From positions 1-16,213 of the forward strand of contig JBDHSU010000092.1 of the NCBI GenBank assembly GCA_039808325.1: a DNA stretch of 16,213 nucleotides, given 5' to 3'. Made by a program: the position numbers and the translations under genes. Below, one piece after another: positions 6,371 to 13,911 of the stretch. Origin of the DNA: JAFKKS01 sp039808325 (GTDB lineage: Bacteria > Pseudomonadota > Alphaproteobacteria > Rhizobiales > Xanthobacteraceae). Each line of letters opens with the position of its first letter. Position 1 is the stretch's first letter. Under the pieces are notes generated by a model that saw nothing but the letters and a program-made list of their open reading frames with translations, did no database searches and was not told the origin of the DNA.

Positions 6371-7378
6371 TCAAACCTTGCGTCCGGGCCGCGAAAGGAG
6401 CCGGGTATTGAGCCAGATCGCCACGATAATGATCACGCCCGTTGCGATCTGGGTGTAGTAGGGCGAGACGCGGGCGAGGATGAGGCCGTTCTGGATGATG
6501 GCGATCGCCAATGCACCGAACAATGTGCCGATAGTCGTGCCGCGGCCTCCGAAGAGGCTCGTGCTGCCGAGCACCACGGCCGCTATGACGTCGAGCTCGA
6601 ACATCACGCCCTGGTTGGCGGAGCCGCTTCCCAGCCGCGCGGTGATGATCAGGCCGGCAAAGGCGGCGACCATGCCGGACCACACATAGACGGAGGTGAC
6701 GACGCGGCGGACGTTGACGCCGGAGCGGCGCACTCCCTCGGCGTTCGCGCCGATCGCGGTGACATAGCGGCCGAAGCGCATGTGGTTGAGCGCGATATAG
6801 GCGATAATCAACGCGAGCGCGGCGAGAAGAACCGGCATCGGGATGCCGAACAGCCAGCCTCGACCGATCTCGACGAACACGGAGCCCGGCGGAAGCGGAA
6901 TCGAATACCCCTCCGTCACCAACAGCGCGACGCCGCGATAGATGAACAGCGAGGTGAGCGTGACGATGAAGGGCGGGATATTCTCATAAGCGACGAGGTA
7001 GCCATGCAGGAGGCCAATGGCGCCGCCGATGACGATGGCGAGCGCGATCGCCGGGCCCGACGAGAATCCCCACCAATGCAGCGCCACGGAGGCGACGACG
7101 CCGGCGACCGCGCCGATCGACCCGACGGAGAGATCGATGCCGCCCGTCGTGATGACGAACGTCATCGCACAGGCGGCGATCATCAGCGGGGCCGCTTGGC
7201 GCAAGACGCTGAGCAGATTGTGCGACGTCAGGAAGTTGTCGGTGATCAGGGAAAAGACGACGCAGCACGCGAGGACGAAAACAGCGATGCTGAGCACGCC
7301 GGAATGGTCGACGAGGATGCGCTTCCAGACCGAAAGCGGCGTGTGCCGATCATTTGTTCGCTCTGCTGCGACGCTCAT
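6371..7378 (-). CDS. Sugar-type ABC transporter permease (RbsC family)
   Basis: Encodes 335 residues with many membrane helices. It carries the BPD_transp_2 (ribose/xylose/galactose permease) signatures TTGGIDLSVGS (residues 77-87) and IPPFIVTL (133-140). It would form a homodimeric inner-membrane channel for the importer together with the ATPase and binding protein upstream. The ATG at 7378 is chosen; an in-frame TTG three codons earlier is possible. The gap from the ATPase stop is 12 bases and the gap to the next gene is one base, so it is inside the operon. The family carries pentoses, hexoses, inositols, autoinducer-2 and similar compounds; the substrate is not readable here. Confidence 0.92.
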   Translation of the reverse strand: MSVAAERTNDRHTPLSVWKRILVDHSGVLSIAVFVLACCVVFSLITDNFLTSHNLLSVLRQAAPLMIAACAMTFVITTGGIDLSVGSIGAVAGVVASVALHWWGFSSGPAIALAIVIGGAIGLLHGYLVAYENIPPFIVTLTSLFIYRGVALLVTEGYSIPLPPGSVFVEIGRGWLFGIPMPVLLAALALIIAYIALNHMRFGRYVTAIGANAEGVRRSGVNVRRVVTSVYVWSGMVAAFAGLIITARLGSGSANQGVMFELDVIAAVVLGSTSLFGGRGTTIGTLFGALAIAIIQNGLILARVSPYYTQIATGVIIIVAIWLNTRLLSRPGRKV

Positions 7379-7390
7379 GATGACCAAACT

Positions 7391-8185
7391 TTAATGGGCG
7401 CGGGCCGACGCGGCCTCGAACTTGCGTCCGACGATCAGTTCGACGATTTCAGGCAGGCTTGTCTCGGCCACCTTGGGCGCGGCGACGTTATTGCCTTCGT
7501 ACATCACCATGATGCGGTCGCAGACCAAGAATAGGTCCTGCAGGCGATGCGTTACGAGGATCACGCTGACGCCGCGGGCGCTGACCTGCCGGATGATTTC
7601 GAGGACGGCCTCGACTTCCGCGACGGCAAGCGCGGCCGTCGGCTCGTCCATGATCAGCACCAGCGGATCGAACGATACGGCGCGCGAGATGGCTATGGCT
7701 TGACGCTGGCCGCCTGAAAGATTTCCGACGAGGGCGCCGGTGTCGGGAATTCGAATGCCAAGTCCTTCGAGCATTTCCCGCGCTTTGCCGTGCATGGTTT
7801 GATGGTCGAGGAGGGGGACGCCAGCCACGCGGCGAATGATCTCGCGGCCCATGAAAAGATTTCCGGCGACGTCGACGGTGTCGCAGAGCGAAAGGTCCTG
7901 GTAGACCATCTCGATCCGCTTGCGCCGCGCGTCGGCCGGGCTTCGAAAGTGAACCTCCTCGCCGTTGATGACGATGCGGCCGGCGTCCGGAGCGACGGCG
8001 CCCGAGAGGATCTTCGTCAACGTCGACTTGCCGGCGCCGTTGTCGCCCACGAGCCCGAGCACTTCGCCGGCGCTGAGCGTCAAGTCGACGCCGCGGAGCG
8101 ACTTGATCGGACCGTAAGTCTTGACGATCCCCGACATCGTGACTCGGGGGACGTCGATGCGTTTCTCAGACGCGGTGCCGCTCAT
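7391..8185 (-). CDS. Sugar-type ABC transporter ATP-binding protein (single domain)
   Basis: Encodes 264 residues: Walker A GDNGAGKST (47-55), Q-loop Gln96, signature LSGGQ (156-160), Walker B LVLIMDEP (175-182) and switch His213 in VTHR. It energises import by the RbsC-type permease. Many ribose-class ATPases (RbsA, XylG, MglA) are tandem two-domain proteins of about 500 residues; this one is a single domain, as in the rhizobial fructose ATPase FrcA. The ATG at 8185 is chosen because GAGG lies seven bases upstream. An earlier in-frame ATG at 8233 would overlap the binding-protein gene and has no such site. It is 16 bases after the binding-protein stop. Confidence 0.92.
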   Translation of the reverse strand: MSGTASEKRIDVPRVTMSGIVKTYGPIKSLRGVDLTLSAGEVLGLVGDNGAGKSTLTKILSGAVAPDAGRIVINGEEVHFRSPADARRKRIEMVYQDLSLCDTVDVAGNLFMGREIIRRVAGVPLLDHQTMHGKAREMLEGLGIRIPDTGALVGNLSGGQRQAIAISRAVSFDPLVLIMDEPTAALAVAEVEAVLEIIRQVSARGVSVILVTHRLQDLFLVCDRIMVMYEGNNVAAPKVAETSLPEIVELIVGRKFEAASARAH

Positions 8186-8201
8186 CTCGTCGCCTCGATG
8201 C

Positions 8202-9149
8202 TTATTTGAAACGTCCCCGGAACTGGTCGACATTGCTCTTGTCGACGATCGATACGGGCACGCTGACTTTGGCGTCGATCTTCTCGCCCTTCAGCAGTTT
8301 CACGGCGGTGGCGACGGCAGTCGAGCCGAGTTTGGCCGCTTCCTGCTGCGCGACGACGCGGACCCAGCCCTCGTCGATCCCCTTCACGGACTGAGCGTTC
8401 AAATCCCAGCCAAAAACCTTGACGCGCTTTTGCGCGCCCTGCGATTGAACCGCCGCCATGACGCCGACCATCGCCGGTTCGCCGGTCGCGTAGATCACCG
8501 ACAATTTCGGATTTGCGGTCAAAAGCGCCTCGCTGACGTTCTGCGCGACGTTCTGCGTATTCTGGCCATCGACGACGCCGACGATCTTTGCGTCCGGCGC
8601 CGTCGCGCCGAGCCCTTCCTTGAAGCCGTCGAGCCGCAGATTCTGAATGAAGGAATTGAGCGCGCCGACGACACCGACTTCGGCCTTCCCATTCAACTCC
8701 TTCTTCACATAGTCCCCGACGAGGCGGCCGAGAGTGTTGCCGACATCCTTGTTGTCGACACCGATATTCGCCTGGTTGGCGCCATCCACGACCGTGTCGA
8801 CGGCCAGCACGGGAATGCCCGCCTTCACGGCGTCGGCGATGGAGGGTTTGATGCCATTGGCGTCGATAGCCAGTACGAGGATCGCGTCGACTTTGTCGTT
8901 GACGTATGTCTCCATCGCATCGTTCTGCAGGCCGGGATTGTTGTTGGCGTTGTAGATGACGAGATCCACGCCAAGCTTCTTGGCTTCTTCCGTCGCGCCG
9001 GCATTGAGATCGATGCGGAAGCGCGACTCCTGATGTGCCTGCACCAGCGCGATGCGCTTTTTGGCCTGAGCGAAGGCGTCGCCCCCGACAAACAGGCAAG
9101 TCAACGCAGCGGTTGCGGTCAGCAGCTTCGCAAGGTTCACGAGCGTCAT
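8202..9149 (-). CDS. Periplasmic sugar-type substrate-binding protein (RbsB family)
   Basis: Encodes 315 residues. A signal peptide runs to about residue 27, with a hydrophobic core and an AFA cleavage site before QAKKR. The mature protein has the Peripla_BP_4 fold seen in RbsB-like proteins: IALVQAHQESRF at strand 1, VIYNANNN, then VDAILVLAIDANGI, GIPVLAVDTVVDG, and a hinge/C-lobe with VIYATGEPAMVGV and KVFGWDL. It captures the substrate in the periplasm for the downstream ATPase and permease. GGAGAGG lies five bases before the ATG, one of the best ribosome sites in the window, which fits the high expression needed for a binding protein. It is the first gene of the five-gene operon and has a LacI-type operator upstream. 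RbsB homologues bind furanoses, pyranoses, polyols and AI-2; the ligand is undetermined. Confidence 0.92.
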   Translation of the reverse strand: MTLVNLAKLLTATAALTCLFVGGDAFAQAKKRIALVQAHQESRFRIDLNAGATEEAKKLGVDLVIYNANNNPGLQNDAMETYVNDKVDAILVLAIDANGIKPSIADAVKAGIPVLAVDTVVDGANQANIGVDNKDVGNTLGRLVGDYVKKELNGKAEVGVVGALNSFIQNLRLDGFKEGLGATAPDAKIVGVVDGQNTQNVAQNVSEALLTANPKLSVIYATGEPAMVGVMAAVQSQGAQKRVKVFGWDLNAQSVKGIDEGWVRVVAQQEAAKLGSTAVATAVKLLKGEKIDAKVSVPVSIVDKSNVDQFRGRFK

Positions 9150-9195
9150 TGCAGCCTCTCCAACTCGCGGGGATCGCGGCTCAGGTTGTCGGCGA

Positions 9196-9217
9196 TACTT
9201 GATCCCGCAATCAAGTA
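9196..9217. repeat. Perfect inverted repeat in the leader of the sugar-type ABC operon
   Basis: TACTTGAT (9196-9203) and ATCAAGTA (9210-9217) are perfect 8-bp arms around a 6-base spacer. The right arm overlaps the LacI-type operator at 9214-9227. If transcription starts near 9226, the repeat lies in the 5' untranslated leader, about 47 bases before the binding-protein start. It could be a protein-binding site or an RNA hairpin; nothing decides between them. Confidence 0.55.
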
Positions 9218-9227
9218 AACGATTACA
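9214..9227. promoter_or_regulatory. LacI-type operator upstream of the sugar-type ABC operon
   Basis: AGTAAACGATTACA, read on the minus strand as TGTAATCGTTTACT, fits the LacI-family pattern TGWAANCGNTTNCA with its central CG except for one outer base. The half-sites pair at five of seven positions. It is placed at the predicted transcription start of the operon, where a bound repressor would block initiation. The nearest candidate protein is the LacI-family regulator encoded at 9328-10398. Confidence 0.6.
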
Positions 9228-9232
9228 TCCAA

Positions 9233-9262
9233 AGAATGAAGTGGCTTGCGATCGGATGTCAA
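9233..9262 (-). promoter_or_regulatory. Candidate promoter of the sugar-type ABC operon
   Basis: On the minus strand TTGACA (9262 to 9257) is a perfect -35 hexamer, followed after 18 bases by CATTCT (9238 to 9233), a weak -10 with three matches to TATAAT. The start would fall near 9226, on the LacI-type operator. A weak -10 and a perfect -35 are compatible with a regulated promoter. The rest of the 178-base gap between the regulator and the binding-protein gene shows nothing more. Confidence 0.45.
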
Positions 9263-9327
9263 GATAACGGGAGGTTGAGTTTCAGCCGTTGCTGCCCTGT
9301 CGGACCTCTTCAGGTCGGCATTCTCCT

Positions 9328-10398
9328 TCACCGGGCAGCCTTTCCGCCGCGTTTCTGCTTCACGAGCGGGCCGGTGCTGCCGCGAACGATGAGGTTCACT
9401 TCGATCTCGGTTATGGGGAGTGTTGGCGTACCGGCGATTTTTCCCAGCAGGTAGTCGCCGGCGGCGCGCCCGATCTGCTCGGCCGGCACGTGCATCGTCG
9501 TCAGCGGAGGATTGAGGTAGGCGGCATAGTCGAGGTCGTTGAATCCCGCGATCGAAATATCTTCTGGAATTTTCAGCCCCTGAGAAGTCGCCTCGATGAT
9601 CGCGCCGAATGCCAACTGGTCGTTGCCGCAAATGATGGCGGTCGGGCGCGCGGCGCTGGACAGAAGCGACTTCATCGCGAGCCGGCCGTCCGGAATCCTG
9701 TAAGGCCTCTCGATCAACCATTCCGATTCAAGCGTGAGGCCGTGCTTCGCCAAACAACGGCGCACTCCCGCGACGCGACGCGACGCGCGGTCGTTGTGCT
9801 GTGTCTGGCCGGCGATCACGCCAATGCGTGTGTGCCCGATATCGAGAAGATACTCGGTCAAACGCGCGGCCGCGGCGGCGTTATCGAAGCCGACGCACGG
9901 ATGATGATGCGTCTTCGTCCACGTCTCGACGAATGGCACCTGCTTTTTCTGAATAAGCGGCAGAAGGTCTTTATGATGATCGCCTCCGACGATCATCAGG
10001 CCGTCGACACCGTGAGAAAGAAGCATCGTCGCTTCGCGAAGCTCCACTTTCGGGTCGTATTGCGAACTGGCCAGCAGTAGCGAGAACCCGGATTCGTCGA
10101 GTCGGCGTTGAAGACCCGAGATCGCCGCGGCGAAGCCGCTATTCTCGATGCTCGGCACGATGGCTCCGATGGCGTGCATGCGTCGCGAGGAGAGGGCGCG
10201 CGCGGCGCCGTTCGGGACATATCCCAATTTCTTGGTCGCGCGCTCGACCCGTTCGCGAACGCCGTCGCTCACCATCGCCGTACCGTTCAGCACGCGCGAC
10301 ACGGTGGCTGTCGAGACGCCCGCCTGGGCGGCGACGTCGCGCAGATGCACGGTGTCCGACGGCCGCCGTCGCCGCTTTAAGTTTGGTCGAGCGCTCAT
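9328..10398 (-). CDS. LacI family transcriptional regulator
   Basis: Encodes 356 residues. The N-terminal helix-turn-helix with hinge helix reads HLRDVAAQAGVSTATVSRVLNG (starting at residue 18 and written here across 18-39), preceded by a basic tail. The rest is a periplasmic-binding-protein-like effector domain (IGAIVPSIENSGFAAAISG, VDGLMIVGG, VGFDN, RIGVIAG, PTAIICGND, ISIAGFNDLDYAAYLNPPLTT). It should bind CG-centred palindromes as a dimer and respond to a small sugar-like ligand. The ATG at 10398 has GGAG eight bases upstream. It lies between two ABC-transporter operons: a sugar-type operon downstream on the same strand and a divergent peptide-type operon. LacI-type operators precede both, so it is the probable local regulator of both, most likely a repressor. 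Confidence 0.92.
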   Translation of the reverse strand: MSARPNLKRRRRPSDTVHLRDVAAQAGVSTATVSRVLNGTAMVSDGVRERVERATKKLGYVPNGAARALSSRRMHAIGAIVPSIENSGFAAAISGLQRRLDESGFSLLLASSQYDPKVELREATMLLSHGVDGLMIVGGDHHKDLLPLIQKKQVPFVETWTKTHHHPCVGFDNAAAAARLTEYLLDIGHTRIGVIAGQTQHNDRASRRVAGVRRCLAKHGLTLESEWLIERPYRIPDGRLAMKSLLSSAARPTAIICGNDQLAFGAIIEATSQGLKIPEDISIAGFNDLDYAAYLNPPLTTMHVPAEQIGRAAGDYLLGKIAGTPTLPITEIEVNLIVRGSTGPLVKQKRGGKAAR

Positions 10399-10422
10399 GG
10401 GGACAGCTCCGCGAAGGCGGTA

Positions 10423-10450
10423 AAGATAGCTGTATTGACAATGGCGACAA
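10423..10450 (-). promoter_or_regulatory. Candidate promoter of the LacI gene
   Basis: On the minus strand TTGTCG (10450 to 10445) and TATCTT (10428 to 10423) are separated by 16 bases, giving a start near 10416. It overlaps the -35 element of the divergent peptide-ABC promoter, so the two promoters compete for space. The operator at 10465-10478 would lie upstream of this -35. Confidence 0.4.
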
Positions 10451-10465
10451 GCGGCTTTCTATACT
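10435..10465 (+). promoter_or_regulatory. Promoter of the peptide ABC operon
   Basis: TTGACA (10435-10440) is a perfect -35 hexamer. TATACT (10460-10465), with five of six matches to TATAAT, follows after 19 bases; alternatively TCTATA (10458-10463) follows after 17 bases. The start would be near 10470-10472, inside the LacI-type operator that directly abuts the -10. Confidence 0.6.
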
Positions 10466-10478
10466 GAAAGCGCTTTCA
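10465..10478. promoter_or_regulatory. LacI-type operator, perfect palindrome
   Basis: TGAAAGCGCTTTCA is a perfect 14-bp palindrome with a central CG, matching the classic LacI/CcpA-family operator TGWAANCGNTTNCA. It directly abuts the -10 of the peptide ABC promoter and covers its start site, the standard place for repression. It is 66 bases upstream of the LacI-family gene start, so autoregulation is also possible. Confidence 0.8.
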
Positions 10479-10531
10479 TCGGAATGAGGTGCGATGTCGG
10501 CCTTGGATTGCCGGTTCAAGGAATCCGCGCG

Positions 10532-11476
10532 ATGATTCGCTATGCGCTTGGCCGGGTTGCGGCACTCGTTCCGCTCCTGCTTGGCGTTTCCTTCATCGCC
10601 TTTTCGCTTATCAAGCTTGCGCCGGGTGATCCGATCGAGGCGATGCTCGGCCTCGAGGCCGATCAGCATGCCATCGATGTTTTGCGCCAGAAGTACGGGC
10701 TCGATCAGCCCTTTATCGTGCAGTACGGATTGTGGCTGGTGCAGTTGCTGCAAGGCAATCTCGGGCGCTCGATCCAGACAGGCGGTGAGGTCACCCACGC
10801 CATCGGCGAGGCGCTGCTGCCGAGCGCGCAGCTCGCGGTGGCGGCGCTTTTTATATCGCTGCTGATTGCCATTCCGGCCGGCATCATGTCGGCAAGCAAG
10901 CCCAACAGCCGCTCCGATCTCGCCGTGACGTTTGGGGCACTTTGCGGTTTGTCGCTGCCGAGCTTCTGGCTCGGTATCATCTTGATCTTGGTTTTTTCCA
11001 TCGCGATCCCGGTTCTTCCGTCGTCCGGCCGCGTGCCGCTGCTGCAGGATCCCGTTGCAGGGCTGTCGCATTTGATTCTGCCGGCGATTACGCTCGGCAC
11101 CGCACTGGCGGCGGCGACGATGCGCATGACGCGCGCCGCGATGCTCGAGGTTCTCTCGCAAGATTATATCCGGACGGCGCGCGCAAAAGGGCTCAGCGCG
11201 CGCGCCGTGACGTATAAGCATGCCCTGCGCAACGCCTTGATGCCGATCGTGACGGTGATCGGCGTGCAGATGGGGCACGTTCTCGGCGGCGTCGTCGTCA
11301 CGGAGACTGTGTTCGCGTGGCCCGGTATCGGCAAACTGACGGTCGATGCGATTTTCGCGCGGGACTACCCGCTCGTGCTCGGCTGCGTTCTCACGACGGC
11401 ATTCATCTTCGTCATCATCAACTTGCTGACGGACCTTATCTACACCATGCTCGACCCGCGGATCAGCTATCGATGA
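10532..11476 (+). CDS. dppB: Dipeptide/oligopeptide ABC transporter permease (DppB type)
   Basis: Encodes 314 residues with about six membrane helices. The N-terminal MIRYALGRVAALVPLLLGVSFIAF, LIKLAPGDP and the YGLDQPFIVQY segment are standard for DppB/OppB/GsiC. The cytoplasmic ATPase-contact loop reads DYIRTARAKGLS...HALRNALMP. The ATG at 10532 fits the family N-terminus and has CAAGGAA nine bases upstream; the frame extends left but without family-like sequence. It is the first gene of the peptide importer operon, directly downstream of a LacI-type operator. The stop overlaps the next start (ATGA at 11473-11476), indicating translational coupling. Dpp, Opp, Gsi (glutathione) and nickel subtypes cannot be told apart here, so the symbol denotes the class only. 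Confidence 0.85.
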   Translation: MIRYALGRVAALVPLLLGVSFIAFSLIKLAPGDPIEAMLGLEADQHAIDVLRQKYGLDQPFIVQYGLWLVQLLQGNLGRSIQTGGEVTHAIGEALLPSAQLAVAALFISLLIAIPAGIMSASKPNSRSDLAVTFGALCGLSLPSFWLGIILILVFSIAIPVLPSSGRVPLLQDPVAGLSHLILPAITLGTALAAATMRMTRAAMLEVLSQDYIRTARAKGLSARAVTYKHALRNALMPIVTVIGVQMGHVLGGVVVTETVFAWPGIGKLTVDAIFARDYPLVLGCVLTTAFIFVIINLLTDLIYTMLDPRISYR

Positions 11477-12348
11477 GCGCGATGCTCGCGCCGAGTGCTG
11501 AAGAGGCGCAGGAAGGGCGTCTGCGCAGCCTGCTTCGGCGCACGCGTGCCGATCGCCGCAGCCTCATCGGAATCATCATTATCGTTTTCATCCTCCTGAT
11601 GGCCTCGGTCGGCGCGGCGCTCTGGCCGTATGATCCGACGACGGCCGATTTCACTCGAACCCTGCTGCCGCCCAACCGTCTGAATTGGTTCGGTACCGAC
11701 GAGCTCGGACGCGACGTGCTCGCGCGTATTCTCGCGGGCGCGCGCGTGTCGCTCCTGGTGGGGGCGGTGAGCGTCGGCATCGCGCTTGCGGTTGGGACGG
11801 CCATCGGTCTGGCCGCCGGCTACGTCGGCGGCGCGGTGGACGGCCTGTTGATGCGTTTGATGGATGTCCTTTTCGCGTTTCCCAGCATTCTTCTGGCGCT
11901 GGCGATTACGGCCGTACTCGGTCCGTCGCTGCAAAACGCAATTCTCGCCATCGCGGTCGTATACGTGCCGGTGTTCGCGCGCATGGCGCGGGGACAGACG
12001 CTTGTCGTTCGCGAAATGAACTACGTCGAAGCGATGCGAGCGATGGGAATGCGAGAAAGCCGGATCATGGTCGGCACCGTTCTTCCCAACATTCTCCCCC
12101 CGCTGCTGGTGCTCGGGTCGCTGCTGTTCGCGTCGGCGATCATCACCGAATCCTATCTCTCATTCCTCGGGCTTGGCATTCAGCCGCCCGATCCGAGCTG
12201 GGGGAACATGCTCAAGAACGCCATTGGCTTCCTGAGTGAAGCGCCGTGGATGGCTTGGTTTCCCGGCGTCGCTATCTTTCTTGCGGTGCTCGGCTTCAAT
12301 CTCTGCGGAGACGGGCTGCGCGACCGTCTCGATCCTCGTGATCAATGA
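11473..12348 (+). CDS. dppC: Dipeptide/oligopeptide ABC transporter permease (DppC type)
   Basis: Encodes 291 residues. A first membrane helix (SLIGIIIIVFILLMASVGAAL) is followed by the periplasmic segment with WFGTDELGRDVLARILAGAR, the most recognisable DppC/OppC motif, then five helices and the EAA loop NYVEAMRAMGMRESRIM. It pairs with the upstream permease to form a heterodimeric channel. The start overlaps the stop of the preceding gene by four bases, and the N-terminal tail has no signal. The gap to the binding-protein gene is 51 bases and holds only a strong ribosome site. Confidence 0.88.
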   Translation: MSAMLAPSAEEAQEGRLRSLLRRTRADRRSLIGIIIIVFILLMASVGAALWPYDPTTADFTRTLLPPNRLNWFGTDELGRDVLARILAGARVSLLVGAVSVGIALAVGTAIGLAAGYVGGAVDGLLMRLMDVLFAFPSILLALAITAVLGPSLQNAILAIAVVYVPVFARMARGQTLVVREMNYVEAMRAMGMRESRIMVGTVLPNILPPLLVLGSLLFASAIITESYLSFLGLGIQPPDPSWGNMLKNAIGFLSEAPWMAWFPGVAIFLAVLGFNLCGDGLRDRLDPRDQ

Positions 12349-12399
12349 CGCGCGCAGCTTCGATGGTATGCGGACTATTCAATCGGGAGGAGCTCATCG

Positions 12400-13902
12400 A
12401 TGCGTAAGACGATGTTGGCTTTGGCGGCAGCCGCCGCGCTGATCGCCCTGCCTCAGAATGCCGACGCGCAAAAGCGAGGCGGAACTCTGACGGTGGGGCT
12501 CGTCTCCGATCCGGTGACGCTCGATCCGGCGTTCATGGGGAGCTATTTCGAGAATTTCATTCAGTTCAATCTCCATGACACGCTCGTCCATATGACGCCG
12601 GATATGGAGATCGAGCCCGGTCTCGCCGAATACCGGATGATCGACGACCTCACATTGGAACTGAAGCTGAGGCCCGATTTGAAGTTTCACGACGGCACGC
12701 CGCTCGACGCCGAGGCCGTGAAATTCAATCTCGATCGCTATCTCGATCCGAAGACCGGCTCGGCGCGCCGGAGTGAACTGGGCCCGGTCAAAAGCGTTGA
12801 TGTCGTCGACGCACGCACCGTGCAGATCAAGATGGACCAGCCGTTCTCGCAGCTCCTGGTGGCGCTTGCCAACCGCGCCGGGATGATGGTGTCGCCTACA
12901 GCGCTGCGAACGATGGGGGCTGATTTCGCGACCAAGGCCGTGGGCGCGGGCCCGTTCAAATTCGTGTCTTGGACGAAGAACGGTCAGTTCGTGCTTGAAC
13001 GGTTCGACGGGTACTGGCGCAAGGGCATGCCCTATCTCGACAAGATCGTGTTCCGCCCGATCTCGGATGAAACCGTGCGCCTGACGAATCTCCGCAGCGG
13101 AACGGCGCAATTGATCGATGCGGTCCCGCCGCAAAGTCTCTCCGGCCTCAAGAGCGACAAGAACATCGATATCGTCCAGCGGGACGGTGTCGGATTCTAC
13201 GCGTACTCGTTCAATGTCCGCAAACCGCCCTTCGACGATGTGCGGGTACGGCGCGCCTTCGTAATGAGTGTCGACCCCAACATCATTCAGCGCGTGGTCT
13301 ACTTCAACACCGGGCGTCCGGCGCATGGCCCGATCCCGCCGGCGATCAAATGGGCTTTCGACCCGGATTTCAAAGGTGTCCCGTACGATCCGGCCGGTGC
13401 GAAGAAGCTCCTTGCCGACGCGGGACATCCGAACGGCCTCCCAGTTACGCTGACGGTCACGAGCTCGCCGATCAACGTGCGCAACGCCGAGATCGTCCAA
13501 TCGCAGGCGACGCAGGCCGGCTTCAAGGTGCAGATCCGCCAAATCGACGCGTCCAGCAATATTCGCGTGCTGAGAGCCGGCGACTTCGAGATCAATCAGT
13601 CGACCTGGTCGGGGCGCCCCGATCCCGATGGCAACATGTTCAACTGGTTCTCGGAGAAAGGACCCAACAACTTCGCGGGATTGAAGAATGCGGAGCTGAC
13701 CGCGCTGCTGGTGAAGGCCCGGCGCACGCTGGATCGTCCGGCGCGCGTCAAGATGTATCATGAGGCGCAAGAGATGATCGCCAAGGAGTCGCCGATGCTG
13801 TTCACGCATTTCGACGCCATCATCCAGGCGTCCCGCGCCAACCTGAAGTGGACGCAATATGCGGACGGCGCGTTTCATCTCTTCGACGCTTCGCTCGAAT
13901 AG
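12400..13902 (+). CDS. dppA: Peptide ABC transporter substrate-binding protein (SBP_bac_5 family)
   Basis: Encodes 500 residues. The signal peptide spans residues 1-23 (MRKTMLALAAAAALIALPQ with ADA cleavage before QKRGG). The mature start GGTLTVGLVSDPVTLDPAF and the pattern LTLELKLRPDLKFHDGTPLDAEAVKFNLDRY are hallmarks of the DppA/OppA family. It is the periplasmic receptor, taking a peptide or peptide-like ligand. GGGAGGAG lies seven bases before the ATG, the strongest ribosome site in the operon. Its place in third position, after both permeases, is less common than the usual first position. A gamma-glutamyl peptide or glutathione ligand would fit the GGT-like gene across the regulator, but that is inference. 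Confidence 0.88.
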   Translation: MRKTMLALAAAAALIALPQNADAQKRGGTLTVGLVSDPVTLDPAFMGSYFENFIQFNLHDTLVHMTPDMEIEPGLAEYRMIDDLTLELKLRPDLKFHDGTPLDAEAVKFNLDRYLDPKTGSARRSELGPVKSVDVVDARTVQIKMDQPFSQLLVALANRAGMMVSPTALRTMGADFATKAVGAGPFKFVSWTKNGQFVLERFDGYWRKGMPYLDKIVFRPISDETVRLTNLRSGTAQLIDAVPPQSLSGLKSDKNIDIVQRDGVGFYAYSFNVRKPPFDDVRVRRAFVMSVDPNIIQRVVYFNTGRPAHGPIPPAIKWAFDPDFKGVPYDPAGAKKLLADAGHPNGLPVTLTVTSSPINVRNAEIVQSQATQAGFKVQIRQIDASSNIRVLRAGDFEINQSTWSGRPDPDGNMFNWFSEKGPNNFAGLKNAELTALLVKARRTLDRPARVKMYHEAQEMIAKESPMLFTHFDAIIQASRANLKWTQYADGAFHLFDASLE

Positions 13903-13911
13903 CCGGTACGC

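Noticed and set aside
6368..7534. Plus-strand open frame of 388 codons, rich in Asp, Arg, Glu and His
   Set aside because: It is the shadow of the RbsC-type permease and the end of the ATPase gene; the composition reflects reverse-complemented hydrophobic codons and not a real protein.
8186..8233. In-frame ATG at 8233 for the sugar-type ATPase
   Set aside because: It overlaps the end of the binding-protein gene by 32 bases and lacks a ribosome site; the ATG at 8185 has GAGG upstream and family-like spacing.
8121..9218. Plus-strand open frame of 365 codons over the sugar-type binding protein
   Set aside because: Antisense to a gene with a signal peptide and complete family sequence; no ribosome site or motif of its own.
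9303..9316. GACCT-CTTC-AGGTC hairpin just after the LacI gene
   Set aside because: Only a 5-bp stem and no T-run follows on the minus strand; too weak to call a terminator.
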